Source: Burkholderiales bacterium (GTDB taxonomy: Bacteria; Pseudomonadota; Gammaproteobacteria; Burkholderiales; Burkholderiaceae_C). From it: a DNA stretch of 53,188 bases. Of the stretch, positions 9,426 through 18,693 are shown piece after piece. Within the stretch, counting starts at the first letter, position 1, and each line of letters opens with the position of its first letter. A program made the position numbers and the translations under genes. Location: the NCBI GenBank assembly GCA_016191995.1, contig JACPVA010000032.1, positions 1 through 53,188 of the forward strand, written 5' to 3'. The notes beneath the pieces are model-generated. The model worked only from the letters and a program-made list of their open reading frames with translations. It made no database searches and was not told where the DNA came from.

Positions 9426-10835
9426 CTAATCGATCGCGCAGGTCCTGAACCCGGCGTAGACGTCGTTGCGCTCGGGCGGGAAGTAGTTGCGCTGCGTCGT
9501 GTACGCGAAGCGCGGCCGCGTCGCCCAGGATCCGCCCTTGAGCACCTTGCGGTAGCCGAACCACGGCGCCGAGTATTCCTTGTACGGGAAGTCGATCGTG
9601 TAGCCCGGGAAGGGGTAGAACGGCGACTCGGTCCACTCCCAGACGTTGCCGATCATCTGCCGGCAGCCGGCGGCGCTGTCGCCGTCGGCGTGGTCGGCGA
9701 CATCGCTGCAGCCCAGCCGCACCGCGTCCAGCGCCGCCAGCGCGCCGGCGGCGGCATGGCCGGCGCCGGCGTCCGACGCGCCGGTGGCCGCGGGGGTGTG
9801 GCCGGGTGCGGCGTCGCCCCAGGGGCGGCGCGCGCGCCGCGCGGCGGTGTCGCCGGCGGCGGCCGCAGCGCGCTCCCACTCGGCTTCGGTCGGCAGCCGG
9901 CGCTGCGCCCAGCGGCACCAGGCCTGCGCCTCGTACCAGTTGACATGCACGACCGGGCGGTGCGGCTCGAGCGGCAGCATGCGATCGAAGTCGCGCCGCA
10001 GCCAGCCTCCCTGGGCACCATCCGCGCGCTGCCAGTAGACCGGGTGCAGCGCCCCGGCGCGCTGGCGCCACTGCCAGCCGGCACGGCTCCACAGCCGCGG
10101 GTCGAGGTAGCCGCCGGCGTCGACGAAGGCGGCGAAATCGGCCTGCGTCACCGGCGCGCGCGCGATCCGGAACGGGGCGACCTCGACCTCGTGCGCCCAC
10201 TTCTCGTTGTCGAACACGAAGGGTGCCTCGCGCGTGGCGCCGAGCATCCAGCGCCCGCCGTCGATCGCGACGTCGCCGGGCAGCGCGCCGGCGCCCGACG
10301 CCAGTGCGGGTTGCGCGCCCGGCAGCGGCGGGGCCGGGTAGCCCAGCGTCTGGCGCATGTAGGTGAAGGCCTCGACATGCATGTCCGAGTGCACGAGCGC
10401 CAGCAGGTGCAAATAGGTCTCGGCCGGACCGGGCTCGCTGCGCGCGAGCCGCCCGCCGACCGCATCGCGAACGCGTGCCAGGTAGTCCAGCGTCGCGGCG
10501 CGGTCGGGCAAGTCCAGGCCCCAGCGGTCGTCGTGGGCGATGCCGAAGGAGTCGTAGAGATCCGCCGCTCGCGCCATCTGCAGCGGCGCGCCGTCGAGCA
10601 CGCCGAGCACGAAGACGTCGTAGAAGAAGGCGCAGTGGCCGAGTTCCCAGCGCAACGGGTTGAGCACCTCGCGCAGCGGCACATCCAAATGCGCTTCGTG
10701 CAGGTCGGCGACGCAGGCCAGCGTGCGCGCGTGGGCCTCGTCGACCGCGGCGGCGAGCGCGGACGCCGGAAGGGCGAGGTGCTTGTCGGCGAGTGCGCGC
10801 GCGGCCTGCGCGGCCAGGGGCGGGGAGGGCGGCAT
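9426..10835 (-). CDS. EgtB/SenA-type nonheme iron sulfoxide or selenoxide synthase
   Basis: A 469-residue protein with a DinB-like N-terminal half and a SUMF1/FGE-sulfatase C-terminal half, the layout of EgtB (ergothioneine) and SenA (selenoneine) synthases. The iron-binding three-histidine set is visible: His67 in WELGHCAFF, and His149 and His153 in HSDMHVEAFTYMRQTLGY. The C-terminal half carries NWYEAQAWCRWAQRRLPTEA, MIGNVWEWTESPFYPFPGY and the ending YAGFRTCAID. The tail and the HxDMHxEA helix look more like SenA-type Burkholderiales proteins than classical EgtB (from memory). No egtD, senB or senC is in the window, so the substrate is open. I chose the ATG at 10835 (CGGAGCCCGC upstream); longer starts lack a ribosome-binding site. 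Confidence 0.8.
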   Translation of the reverse strand: MPPSPPLAAQAARALADKHLALPASALAAAVDEAHARTLACVADLHEAHLDVPLREVLNPLRWELGHCAFFYDVFVLGVLDGAPLQMARAADLYDSFGIAHDDRWGLDLPDRAATLDYLARVRDAVGGRLARSEPGPAETYLHLLALVHSDMHVEAFTYMRQTLGYPAPPLPGAQPALASGAGALPGDVAIDGGRWMLGATREAPFVFDNEKWAHEVEVAPFRIARAPVTQADFAAFVDAGGYLDPRLWSRAGWQWRQRAGALHPVYWQRADGAQGGWLRRDFDRMLPLEPHRPVVHVNWYEAQAWCRWAQRRLPTEAEWERAAAAAGDTAARRARRPWGDAAPGHTPAATGASDAGAGHAAAGALAALDAVRLGCSDVADHADGDSAAGCRQMIGNVWEWTESPFYPFPGYTIDFPYKEYSAPWFGYRKVLKGGSWATRPRFAYTTQRNYFPPERNDVYAGFRTCAID

Positions 10836-11012
10836 GCGGGCTCCGGGCGGGTGTGAGGGGCCGAGGCCTGTCATCGTCGGGCGCTGCGTGTCGCCGGGCA
10901 TTGAGGCATCGCAATCGATCGCGAATGCCGAGCTACCGGCATGCCGCACCGACTAGGGAGCCTGCGGGCTGCGCCCGCCGGCATTCGCCCTTGGGGCGGC
11001 CCGGCGCTTGCC

Positions 11013-13598
11013 TCATGGCGCCGGCGCGAGCTCGGCCTCGGCGATGCGGCGCTCCAGGTGCGCCAGCGCCTCGTCGACCTGGTCGACCAGGATCAGGCAC
11101 AGGTCGCCCGGCTGCAGCCGCTCCAGCGCGCGGTCGATGGCGAGGAATTCGCCGCGCACCTCGTCGACGACGCGCGCCCTGGACGACTCGCCCAGGCCGG
11201 CGCGCAGCAGCGCGATGACCTCGCCGTCGGCTCGGCCGCGCTGCGCGGCATCCTGGTACAGCATCACCTCGTCGAAGGTGGCGCCGAGGATGGCGGTCTG
11301 CGCGCGGATATCGTCGTCGCGGCGGTCGCCGGCGGCGCTGATCGCGACCAGGCGGCGCCGCGCCGGCATCGCCTCGACGGCGGCCGCCAGCGCGCGCATC
11401 GCGTCCGGGTTGTGGCCGTAGTCGGCGATCACGGTCGCGCCGCGCCAGCCCATGATGTTGAAGCGCCCCGGTGCGCCATGCGTGTCGGCGACGAAGCTCG
11501 CCAGCGCGCTGCGCACGGTCTCGAACGGCAGCGCGAGCGCCCACGCGGCGCCGACCGCCGCGAGCACGTTCTCGACCTGGAAGCCGATCGTGCCGTCGCG
11601 CGTCAGCGGCACTTCGCGCAGCGGCAGCCGCACGCGCGACGATCCCTCCGCGGCCACGATGTCGCCGCGGTCGGCGTAGAGCACCCGCCTGCCCTGGGCC
11701 CGGTGCGCGGCCAGCGCCGGCAGCCGGCCGTCACGCGCGAAGAGGATCACGTCGGCCGGGCAGGCGCCGGCCATCGCCAGCGCGATCGGGTCGGACGCGT
11801 TGAGCACCGCGAAGCCGGACGGCGCCACGTTCTGCACGATGACGCGCTTGAGCACCGCCAGGTCCTCGACCGTGGTGATGTAGTTCAGCCCGAGGTGGTC
11901 GCCCGTGCCGATGTTGGTCACGACCGCGACCTGGCAGCGGTCGAACCCCAGCCCCTCGCGCAGGATGCCGCCGCGCGCGGTCTCGAGCACCGCGGCATCG
12001 GTGTCCGGGTGCGCCAGCACGTTGCGCGCGCTCTTCGGGCCGCTGCAGTCGCCGCGGTCGATCGCATGGCCGTCGACCCAGGCACCGTCGGTATTGGTCA
12101 TGCCGACGCGCAGCCCGCTGGCGGCCAGCAGGTGCGCGACGAGCCGCGTGACGGTCGTCTTGCCGTTCGTGCCGGTCACCGCGACGACCGGGATGCGGCC
12201 GTCGTCGCCGGGCTCGTACAGGCGGCCGACGATCGCGTCGCCGACGGCACGCGGCTTGCCGTAGCTCGGCGACAGGTGCATCCGCAGCCCCGGCGCGGCA
12301 TTGACCTCGACGATGCCGCCGCGCTGCTCCTCGAGCGGGCGGCCGATGCTCTGGCAGACGACGTCGACGCCGCAGACCTCGAGCCCGATCATGCGCGCGG
12401 CGGCCACCGCGCGCGCGGCGACATCGCGATGGACCTCGTCGGTGACGTCGGTCGCGCTGCCGCCGGTACTGAGGTTGGCGTTGTTGCGCAGCACGACGCG
12501 GCGGCCCTTGTCCGGCACGTCGTCCGGGTCCAGGCCCTGCGCCTGCAGGCGCGCCAGCGCGATATCGTCCAGCCGCACGCGCGTCAGCGCGGTGGCGTGG
12601 CCGTCGCCGCGGCGCGGGTCGGCGTTGACCTCGTCGACCAGCTCGCGCACGCTGCGCAGGCCGTCGCCGACGACATGTGGCGGGTCGCGCCGCGCGGCGG
12701 CCACCAGCCTTTCGCCGACGACGAGCAGCCGGAAGTCGTGTCCGGGCAGGAAGCGCTCGACCATCACCTGCCCGATCTCGGCCGCGGCGCGGTAGGCGAG
12801 CTCGAAGTGCTCGCGCCCGAGGACGTTGACCGTCACCCCCTTGCCCTGGTTGCCGTCGCGCGGCTTGACGACCACCGGCAGGCCGATCTCGGTCGCCGCC
12901 GCCCAGCCATCGTCGAGGTCGCTCACCGGCCGACCCTGCGGCACTGGCACGCCGGCGGCCGCCAGCAGCTGCTTGGTCAGCTCCTTGTCCTGCGCGATCG
13001 ACTCCGACACCGCGCTCGTCGAGTCCAGCTCGGCGGCCCAGATGCGGCGCTGGCGCGAGCCCCAGCCGAACTGCACCAGGCTACCCTCGGTCAGGCGGCG
13101 CCAGGGTATGCCGCGCGCGATCGCGGCGGCGACGATGGCGCCCGTGCTCGGGCCCAGCCGCAGGTCCTCGTCGAGCGCGCGCAGCTCGGCGATCGCGGCG
13201 GCGGTGTCGAAGCCGTGCCCGGCGACCGCGGCGAGCACGAGCGCGAGCGCATGCTCGAGCGCGCGGCGCCCGACCTTCTCCTCGCTGTACTCGACGACGA
13301 CCTGGTAGACGCCGGGCTCGGGCGTGGCCGTCGTGCGGCTGAAGCTGACCGGGCATCCGGCCTGCGCCTGCAGCGCCAGCGCGCTGCGTTCCAGCAGCCG
13401 CGCCAGCGGGACGACGTCGGCGTCGCCGACACCGCGCAGCAGCCCGACCTCCGGGAACAGCTCGCGCAGGCGAACTTCGATGGGCGAGCCGGCGGCCACG
13501 CCGCAGTCGGCCCCGGCGCAGCGCACCACGGCCTCGATCGCCGTGTGCCGGCTCCACAGGTTGGGGCCGCGCAGCGCGCGGATGCGTGACAGCTCCAT
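11013..13598 (-). CDS. cphA: Cyanophycin synthetase CphA
   Basis: An 861-residue cyanophycin synthetase, the usual length. The enzyme builds the Asp backbone with Arg side chains non-ribosomally, using ATP. The N-domain begins IRALRGPNLWSRHTA. The ATP-grasp domain (about 215-470, adds Asp) contains VVKPRDGNQGKGVTVNV and VEVNAAPGLRMHLSPS. The Mur-ligase domain (from about 475, adds Arg) has an intact P-loop VTGTNGKTTVTRLVA, then TARGGILREGLGFDRC and the ligase-type IADYGHNPDAM. The ATG has GGGAGGGACTG upstream and overlaps the stop of the upstream synthetase paralogue by one base (TGATG), so translation is probably coupled. No cyanophycinase gene is present here. Confidence 0.95.
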   Translation of the reverse strand: MELSRIRALRGPNLWSRHTAIEAVVRCAGADCGVAAGSPIEVRLRELFPEVGLLRGVGDADVVPLARLLERSALALQAQAGCPVSFSRTTATPEPGVYQVVVEYSEEKVGRRALEHALALVLAAVAGHGFDTAAAIAELRALDEDLRLGPSTGAIVAAAIARGIPWRRLTEGSLVQFGWGSRQRRIWAAELDSTSAVSESIAQDKELTKQLLAAAGVPVPQGRPVSDLDDGWAAATEIGLPVVVKPRDGNQGKGVTVNVLGREHFELAYRAAAEIGQVMVERFLPGHDFRLLVVGERLVAAARRDPPHVVGDGLRSVRELVDEVNADPRRGDGHATALTRVRLDDIALARLQAQGLDPDDVPDKGRRVVLRNNANLSTGGSATDVTDEVHRDVAARAVAAARMIGLEVCGVDVVCQSIGRPLEEQRGGIVEVNAAPGLRMHLSPSYGKPRAVGDAIVGRLYEPGDDGRIPVVAVTGTNGKTTVTRLVAHLLAASGLRVGMTNTDGAWVDGHAIDRGDCSGPKSARNVLAHPDTDAAVLETARGGILREGLGFDRCQVAVVTNIGTGDHLGLNYITTVEDLAVLKRVIVQNVAPSGFAVLNASDPIALAMAGACPADVILFARDGRLPALAAHRAQGRRVLYADRGDIVAAEGSSRVRLPLREVPLTRDGTIGFQVENVLAAVGAAWALALPFETVRSALASFVADTHGAPGRFNIMGWRGATVIADYGHNPDAMRALAAAVEAMPARRRLVAISAAGDRRDDDIRAQTAILGATFDEVMLYQDAAQRGRADGEVIALLRAGLGESSRARVVDEVRGEFLAIDRALERLQPGDLCLILVDQVDEALAHLERRIAEAELAPAP

Positions 13599-15751
13599 CA
13601 GTCCCTCCCGCCGGCGGCCGGGGGTTCGAAGGCATCGACACCGGCGCCGATCAGCGCCGGCGCCAGGCCCAAGGCCCAACCGGCGGCGACGGCGGGCAGC
13701 AGCATGGCCGGCGCGAGCAGGCCGCGGCCGGCCTGCCCGGGCAGGGCGGTCTCGGACTCGCCGTCACACAGCCACGGCCGGCCGTCGCGCCACAGCACGG
13801 CCCGGCCGCCGGCGGCGCGGTGCGCGGCCAGCGCGTCGGCCTGCGTCGCGTACAGCACGACCGCACCGTCGCACAGGCCCGCGAGAGCGGCGATGCGCGG
13901 GTCGTCGGCGTTGAGCACGCCGGCGCCGCGCTCCAGCACGACATCGACCTGCGTGCGCAGGACGCGCAGCATGTCGTCGTCGTCGCGGATATCGTGCCGC
14001 TCGACGGTATCGATGCCGCCGAGGTCGGTGACGACGCCGACCAGGCAGCGGTCGTAGACCAGGCCGTGGTCCAGGATCCCGGCCGCCGGGTTCTCGAACA
14101 CCGCGGCGTCGATATCGCGGCTGACCAGCAAGCGGTGCCCGAGGCGCCAGTCCGTGGCGTCGCCGGCATCGACCTGCCGCGGTCCCAGGAACAGGCCGTC
14201 GCGGCAGGCCAGCCCGACCCGATGGCCGCCGAGCAGCAGCAGCCAGGCGACGAGGCGCGCGCTCGCGCTCGCGTCGCGGCCCGCCAGGCCGACGATCGGG
14301 ATCCGGCCATCGCCGTCGTCCGGGAACAGGTGCGCGACGATGGCCTGCCCGACCGGGCGCGGCTTGCCCGTCGCCGGCCGCAGGTGCGACAGCAGCCCGG
14401 GCCCGGCGTTGACCTCGACCACGGCGGCGGCCTGCTGCGCCGGCGGCCGTGCGATGTCCTCGGCCACCAGGTCGACGCCCGCGATGTCCAGGCCGACGGT
14501 GCGCGCGGCGAGCGCCGCCAGGCGCGCGAACTCCGGGTGCAGCTCGTCGGTGCAGTCGATCGCCACGTTGCCGTTGCGCTGGATCAGCACGCGCCGCCCG
14601 GCCGCGGGGACGTCGTCGGCGCCGAGCCCCTGGCGCGCCAGGTCGGAGCGGATGCCGGCGTCCTCGGCCGGCCGCAGCAGCGCCAGCGGATGGTCCTCGG
14701 TCGTGCCGCGCCGCGGGTCGCTGTTGAGCTGGCGGTCGACGAGCTCGCGCACCGTGCTCCTGCCGTCGCCGATGACCCAGGCCGCCTCGCCGCGCGCGGC
14801 GGCGACCACCTCGCCGGCGACGACGAGCAGCCGGTGCTCCTGGCCGGCGACGAAGCGCTCGACGATCACCTCGCTGCCATGCCGGCGCGCCGCCGCCCAG
14901 GCCACCGCCACGTCCTCGCGCGTGCGCAGATCGAGCGTGACGCCGCGGCCGTGGTTGCCGTCGACCGGCTTGACCGCCACCGGCAGCCCGATCTGCTGCG
15001 CGATCTCCCACGCTGCCTCGGCGTCGGCGGCGGCCTGCCCCTCGGGCACCGGCACGCCGACGGCGGCCAGCAGCCGCTTGGTCAGCGCCTTGTCGCCGGC
15101 GATGCCCTCGGCGATCGCGCCGGTGCGGTCGGTCTCGGCGGTCCAGATCCGGTGCTGGCGCGCACCGTGGCCGAGCTGCACCAGGTTGCCGTCGTTCAGG
15201 CGCAGGTGCGGGATGCGGCGCTCGGTGGCGGCGGCGACGATATGCGCCGTGCTCGGCCCGAGGTAGCTGCGGTCGATCGTCCCGCGGACGCGCGCGACCG
15301 CGGCCGCGACCTCGAACGCCCGGTCGTTGACGGCGGCCATCAGCAGCGCATGGCCCTCGGCCAGCGCGCAGCGCGCCACCGCCTCGTCGCGGGCGCGAAA
15401 GACCATCCGGTAGACCCCGCGCTGCGAAGTCGACCTCGTCTGGCCGAAGCCGGTCGGCATGCCGGCCAGGTTGAGCAGCTCGATGACGACATGTTCGAGC
15501 ACGTGGCCGAGCCAGGTGCCCTCCTGCAGCCGCTGCATGAAGCCGCCCTGCTCGCCGACGCCGCAGTGGTGCTCGCCCAGCGCCGGCAGCCAGGCGGCCA
15601 GGCGCTCGACGAAGCCTGGCAGCTCGCTCGAGGGCCGGTCCTCCAGCGCGCCGAGGTCGAGCCAGGTTTCCAGCGCCGGGCGGTAGGTCCAGAGGTTGGG
15701 GCCGCGCAGGTAGGTGATGCGAAGCAGGCGGATATCGTCGAAGCAAGCCAT
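13598..15751 (-). CDS. Cyanophycin synthetase paralogue CphA' with degenerate Mur-ligase domain
   Basis: A 717-residue CphA paralogue and the first gene of the pair. The N-domain (ITYLRGPNLWTYRPALE) and ATP-grasp domain (PVAVKPVDGNHGRGVTLDL, VEVNAGPGLLSHLRPATGKP) are well kept. In the Mur-like part the P-loop GTNGKTT of CphA is replaced by AGRDASAS at about residue 485, and the C-terminal Mur domain is about 140 residues shorter than in CphA. ATP-dependent Arg addition therefore looks impossible. This resembles the second synthetase found beside CphA in other Burkholderiales and the one-active-site logic of cyanobacterial CphA2, but its own role is not established. The ATG at 15751 gives the family start MACFDDIRLL; no clear ribosome-binding site. 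Confidence 0.88.
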   Translation of the reverse strand: MACFDDIRLLRITYLRGPNLWTYRPALETWLDLGALEDRPSSELPGFVERLAAWLPALGEHHCGVGEQGGFMQRLQEGTWLGHVLEHVVIELLNLAGMPTGFGQTRSTSQRGVYRMVFRARDEAVARCALAEGHALLMAAVNDRAFEVAAAVARVRGTIDRSYLGPSTAHIVAAATERRIPHLRLNDGNLVQLGHGARQHRIWTAETDRTGAIAEGIAGDKALTKRLLAAVGVPVPEGQAAADAEAAWEIAQQIGLPVAVKPVDGNHGRGVTLDLRTREDVAVAWAAARRHGSEVIVERFVAGQEHRLLVVAGEVVAAARGEAAWVIGDGRSTVRELVDRQLNSDPRRGTTEDHPLALLRPAEDAGIRSDLARQGLGADDVPAAGRRVLIQRNGNVAIDCTDELHPEFARLAALAARTVGLDIAGVDLVAEDIARPPAQQAAAVVEVNAGPGLLSHLRPATGKPRPVGQAIVAHLFPDDGDGRIPIVGLAGRDASASARLVAWLLLLGGHRVGLACRDGLFLGPRQVDAGDATDWRLGHRLLVSRDIDAAVFENPAAGILDHGLVYDRCLVGVVTDLGGIDTVERHDIRDDDDMLRVLRTQVDVVLERGAGVLNADDPRIAALAGLCDGAVVLYATQADALAAHRAAGGRAVLWRDGRPWLCDGESETALPGQAGRGLLAPAMLLPAVAAGWALGLAPALIGAGVDAFEPPAAGGRD

Positions 15752-15867
15752 GTCGCTGGTCTTGGTCGGCCGGCCCGGGCGGCGCGGCGTCGATGCGGCA
15801 TTGTCCACGCGATGGCGCGCGCTGCCGATCGGGGAGAATGCCGGCAGTCCCCCGGCGCCAAGCATGC

Positions 15868-18120
15868 ATGCACGCATCCGATAGCCCCCGAGCCGAGAAG
15901 GTCGCCGCGGCCCAGGCGCCGCTGCAAGCGACCGAGAACGTGCTCGCGGTGCTGGAGGTTGACCTCGACGCCGGGCTGCGCTTTGCGCCCGGGCGGCTCG
16001 TGCTGAGCACGCAGCGCCTGCTGGCGCAGGATGCGCAAGGGCGCTGGCAGGACTGGGCGCTCGCGCCGGGGCTGACGCTGCAGCACGCCGACCATGCCGG
16101 GGTCGGCACGCTGTCGCTGCACGACGCGCGGCGCTGCCTGGAGCGCTGGCGTTTCACGATGGGCAGCGATGCGCAGGCGCTGCGGCTGCTGGCGCAGTTC
16201 GAGCGCCAGCAACGGCGCCTGGACGGCCGCGCGACGGCCGAGGATGCCGAGGAGGGCGAGGACGACGGTGCCGGCTTCGCCGCCGAGCCGTCGGCGCCGC
16301 CGTCGACCTGGGTGCTGCTGCGGCTCGGGCGCTTCGCACGGCCCTACCGCGGGCAGTTGCTCGCAGGCTTTGCGTTGACGCTGGCGTCGACCGCGGCCTC
16401 GCTCGTGCCGCCTTACCTGACGATCCCGCTGATGGACGAGGTCCTGATCCCGTTCCAGCGCGGCGAGCGGATCGACCCGGCGCTGGTGCTGGCGCTGCTG
16501 GGCGGGCTGCTGGCGGCGGCGCTGGCGGCCTGGGGCCTGGGCTGGGCGCGCACCTACCTGCTGGCGCTGGTCAGCGAGCGCATCGGCGCCGACCTGCGCA
16601 CCGCGACCTTCGAGCACCTGTTGCAGCTCAGCCTGGACTATTTCGGCGCCAAGCGCACCGGCGACCTGATGTCGCGCATCGGCAGCGAGAGCGACCGCAT
16701 CTGCGTCTTCCTGTCGCTGCACGCGCTGGACTTCGCCACCGACGTGCTGATGATCGGCATGACGGCGGCGATCCTGTTCTCGATCCACCCCGCGCTGGCG
16801 CTCGCGACGCTGCTGCCGCTGCCCTTCATCGCGTGGATGATCCACCGCGTGCGCGACCGCCTGCGCACCGGGTTCGAGAAGATCGACCGCGTCTGGGGCG
16901 AGGTCACCAGCGTGCTCGCCGACACGATTCCGGGCATCCGCGTCGTCAAGGCCTTCGCCCAGGAGCGGCGCGAGGGCGAGCGCTTCCGCGACGCCAACCG
17001 GCGCAACCTGGAGGTCAACGACCGCCTGAACAAGACCTGGAGCCTGTTCTCGCCGACGGTGTCGCTGCTGACCGAGGTCGGGCTGCTGGTGGTGTGGGCC
17101 TTCGGCATCTGGCTCGTCGCGCGCGCCGACATCACGGTCGGCGTGCTGACCGCGTTCATCGCCTACATCGGCCGCTTCTACGGCCGGCTGGATTCGATGA
17201 GCCGCATCGTCTCGGTGACGCAGAAGGCCGCCGCCGGCGCCAAGCGCATCTTCGACATCCTGGACCATGTCAGCAACGTGCCCGACCCGGCGCAGCCGGT
17301 ACCGCTGCCGCGCCTGGAAGGGCGCATCGCGCTGCAGGGGGTCGCCTTCCGCTACGGCAGCCGCAGCGTGATCCGCAGCCTGGACCTGGCGATCGAGCCG
17401 GGCGAGATGATCGGCCTGGTCGGCCACAGCGGATCGGGCAAGAGCACGCTGGTCAACCTGATCTGCCGCTTCTACGACGTGAGCGAGGGCGCGGTGCTGG
17501 TCGACGGCGTCGACCTGAGGCGCTACCGCGTGGCCGACTACCGGCGCCACATCGGCCTGGTGCTGCAGGAGCCGTTCCTGTTCTTCGGCAGCGTGGCGGA
17601 GAATATCGCCTATGGCCGGCCCGAGGCGACGCGCGCGGAGATCGTCGCCGCGGCGCGCGCGGCGCACGCGCATGAGTTCATCCTGCGCCTGCCGCACGGC
17701 TACGACTCGCTGGTCGGCGAACGCGGGCAGGGGCTGTCCGGCGGCGAACGCCAGCGCATCAGCATCGCGCGCGCGCTGCTGATCGACCCGCGCATCCTGA
17801 TCCTCGACGAGGCGACCTCGAGCGTCGATGCCGAGACCGAGAAGGAGATCCAGAAGGCGCTGGACAACCTGGTGCGCGGCCGCACGACGATCGCGATCGC
17901 GCACCGGCTGTCGACGCTGCGGCGTGCCGATCGGCTGGTCGTGATGGACCGCGGCCGCATCGTCGAGGTCGGCAGCCACGACGCGCTGATCGACCGCCGC
18001 GGCGCCTACTGGCGGCTGCACGAGGCGCAGGCGCGCCAGGTCGACCAGGAGGAGGGCGACCCGGCCGACCGCATCGTGCTCGCACCGGCGCCGGCTGCGC
18101 ACCCGGCCGGCGCATTCTGA
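15868..18120 (+). CDS. Cyanophycin-associated ABC exporter-like transporter (TMD-NBD fusion)
   Basis: About 750 residues. Residues 1-145 are an extra N-terminal region with a PH-like look (VLEVDLDAGLRFAPGRLVLS, QRLLAQ) and an acidic linker. A six-helix exporter membrane domain follows at about 150-450, then a nucleotide-binding domain: Walker A GHSGSGKST near 519, Q-loop LQEPFLF, signature LSGGERQR near 623, Walker B ILILDEATSS, H-loop IAHRLST. All ATPase residues are present. It is divergent from the two cyanophycin synthetases and 33 bases upstream of a DUF1854 gene. As I recall, protein-family collections name both as cyanophycin metabolism-associated. The cargo is unknown. Start uncertain: ATG 15868 is taken; 15838 is an alternative. 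Confidence 0.88.
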   Translation: MHASDSPRAEKVAAAQAPLQATENVLAVLEVDLDAGLRFAPGRLVLSTQRLLAQDAQGRWQDWALAPGLTLQHADHAGVGTLSLHDARRCLERWRFTMGSDAQALRLLAQFERQQRRLDGRATAEDAEEGEDDGAGFAAEPSAPPSTWVLLRLGRFARPYRGQLLAGFALTLASTAASLVPPYLTIPLMDEVLIPFQRGERIDPALVLALLGGLLAAALAAWGLGWARTYLLALVSERIGADLRTATFEHLLQLSLDYFGAKRTGDLMSRIGSESDRICVFLSLHALDFATDVLMIGMTAAILFSIHPALALATLLPLPFIAWMIHRVRDRLRTGFEKIDRVWGEVTSVLADTIPGIRVVKAFAQERREGERFRDANRRNLEVNDRLNKTWSLFSPTVSLLTEVGLLVVWAFGIWLVARADITVGVLTAFIAYIGRFYGRLDSMSRIVSVTQKAAAGAKRIFDILDHVSNVPDPAQPVPLPRLEGRIALQGVAFRYGSRSVIRSLDLAIEPGEMIGLVGHSGSGKSTLVNLICRFYDVSEGAVLVDGVDLRRYRVADYRRHIGLVLQEPFLFFGSVAENIAYGRPEATRAEIVAAARAAHAHEFILRLPHGYDSLVGERGQGLSGGERQRISIARALLIDPRILILDEATSSVDAETEKEIQKALDNLVRGRTTIAIAHRLSTLRRADRLVVMDRGRIVEVGSHDALIDRRGAYWRLHEAQARQVDQEEGDPADRIVLAPAPAAHPAGAF

Positions 18121-18153
18121 CGGCGGACGCCGCGCCCGGCCCCGGAACACGCG

Positions 18154-18621
18154 ATGGAGCCCGACTTCGACCTGCAGCGCGACGCGCATGGGCGGCTCGT
18201 GCTGACGCGCGAGGGCGCCCAGCCGCAGGCCGGCGTCGTGCCGGTGCGGTCGTTCCCGCTCAGCGCGCCCGAAGACGGCCTGTCGCTGGTCGGAGCCGAC
18301 GGCCGCGAGCTGGCCTGGATCGAGCGTCCGCAGGCGTTGCCGCCGGCGCTGCGCGCGCTGCTCGAGCAGGAGCTCGCCGCGCGCGAGTTCGCGCCCGAGA
18401 TCCTGCGCATCGTCGCCGTCTCGACCTTCGCCACGCCGAGCACCTGGACGGTGGACACCGACCGCGGCCGCACCCGCCTCGTGCTGAAGGGCGAGGAGGA
18501 TATCCGGCGCCTGGGCGACGCGGCGCTGCTGGTGACCTGCAGCCACGGCATAGGCTACCGGGTTCGCGATCGCTTCGGCCTGGACCGCGGCTCGCGCCGG
18601 CTGCTCGAGCGCTTTCTCTGA
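18154..18621 (+). CDS. DUF1854 protein associated with cyanophycin metabolism
   Basis: A 155-residue soluble protein of the DUF1854 family. It has no signal peptide or membrane segment. Landmarks are RSFPLSAPEDGLSLVGADG, ALLEQELAAREFAPEILRI, the Trp/Asp-rich STWTVDTDRGRTRLVLKGEEDIRRL and a C-terminal DRFGLDRGSRRLLERFL. The family is of unknown biochemical function but travels with cyanophycin synthetases and the neighbouring ABC transporter. It starts 33 bases after the transporter stop and is almost certainly in the same operon. It might bind the transporter or the polymer (inference only). Confidence 0.85.
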   Translation: MEPDFDLQRDAHGRLVLTREGAQPQAGVVPVRSFPLSAPEDGLSLVGADGRELAWIERPQALPPALRALLEQELAAREFAPEILRIVAVSTFATPSTWTVDTDRGRTRLVLKGEEDIRRLGDAALLVTCSHGIGYRVRDRFGLDRGSRRLLERFL

Positions 18622-18693
18622 CAACCGAGGGCGAACGCAGTTCGCCGGCGACGCCGACTTCAGCCTCACGCCGAGACCGACACCCGACCTGCC

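Noticed and set aside
10909..10924. Near-palindrome TCGCAATCGATCGCGA upstream of the EgtB-like gene
   Set aside because: Two mismatches, GC-rich context and no promoter elements seen nearby; too weak to call an operator.
13586..16006. Long open frames antisense to the cyanophycin, TonB-receptor, EgtB-like and SNF2 genes
   Set aside because: In DNA this GC-rich, stop codons are rare on the opposite strand. These frames give Arg/Ala-rich sequence without domain motifs, while the chosen strand shows conserved enzymes.
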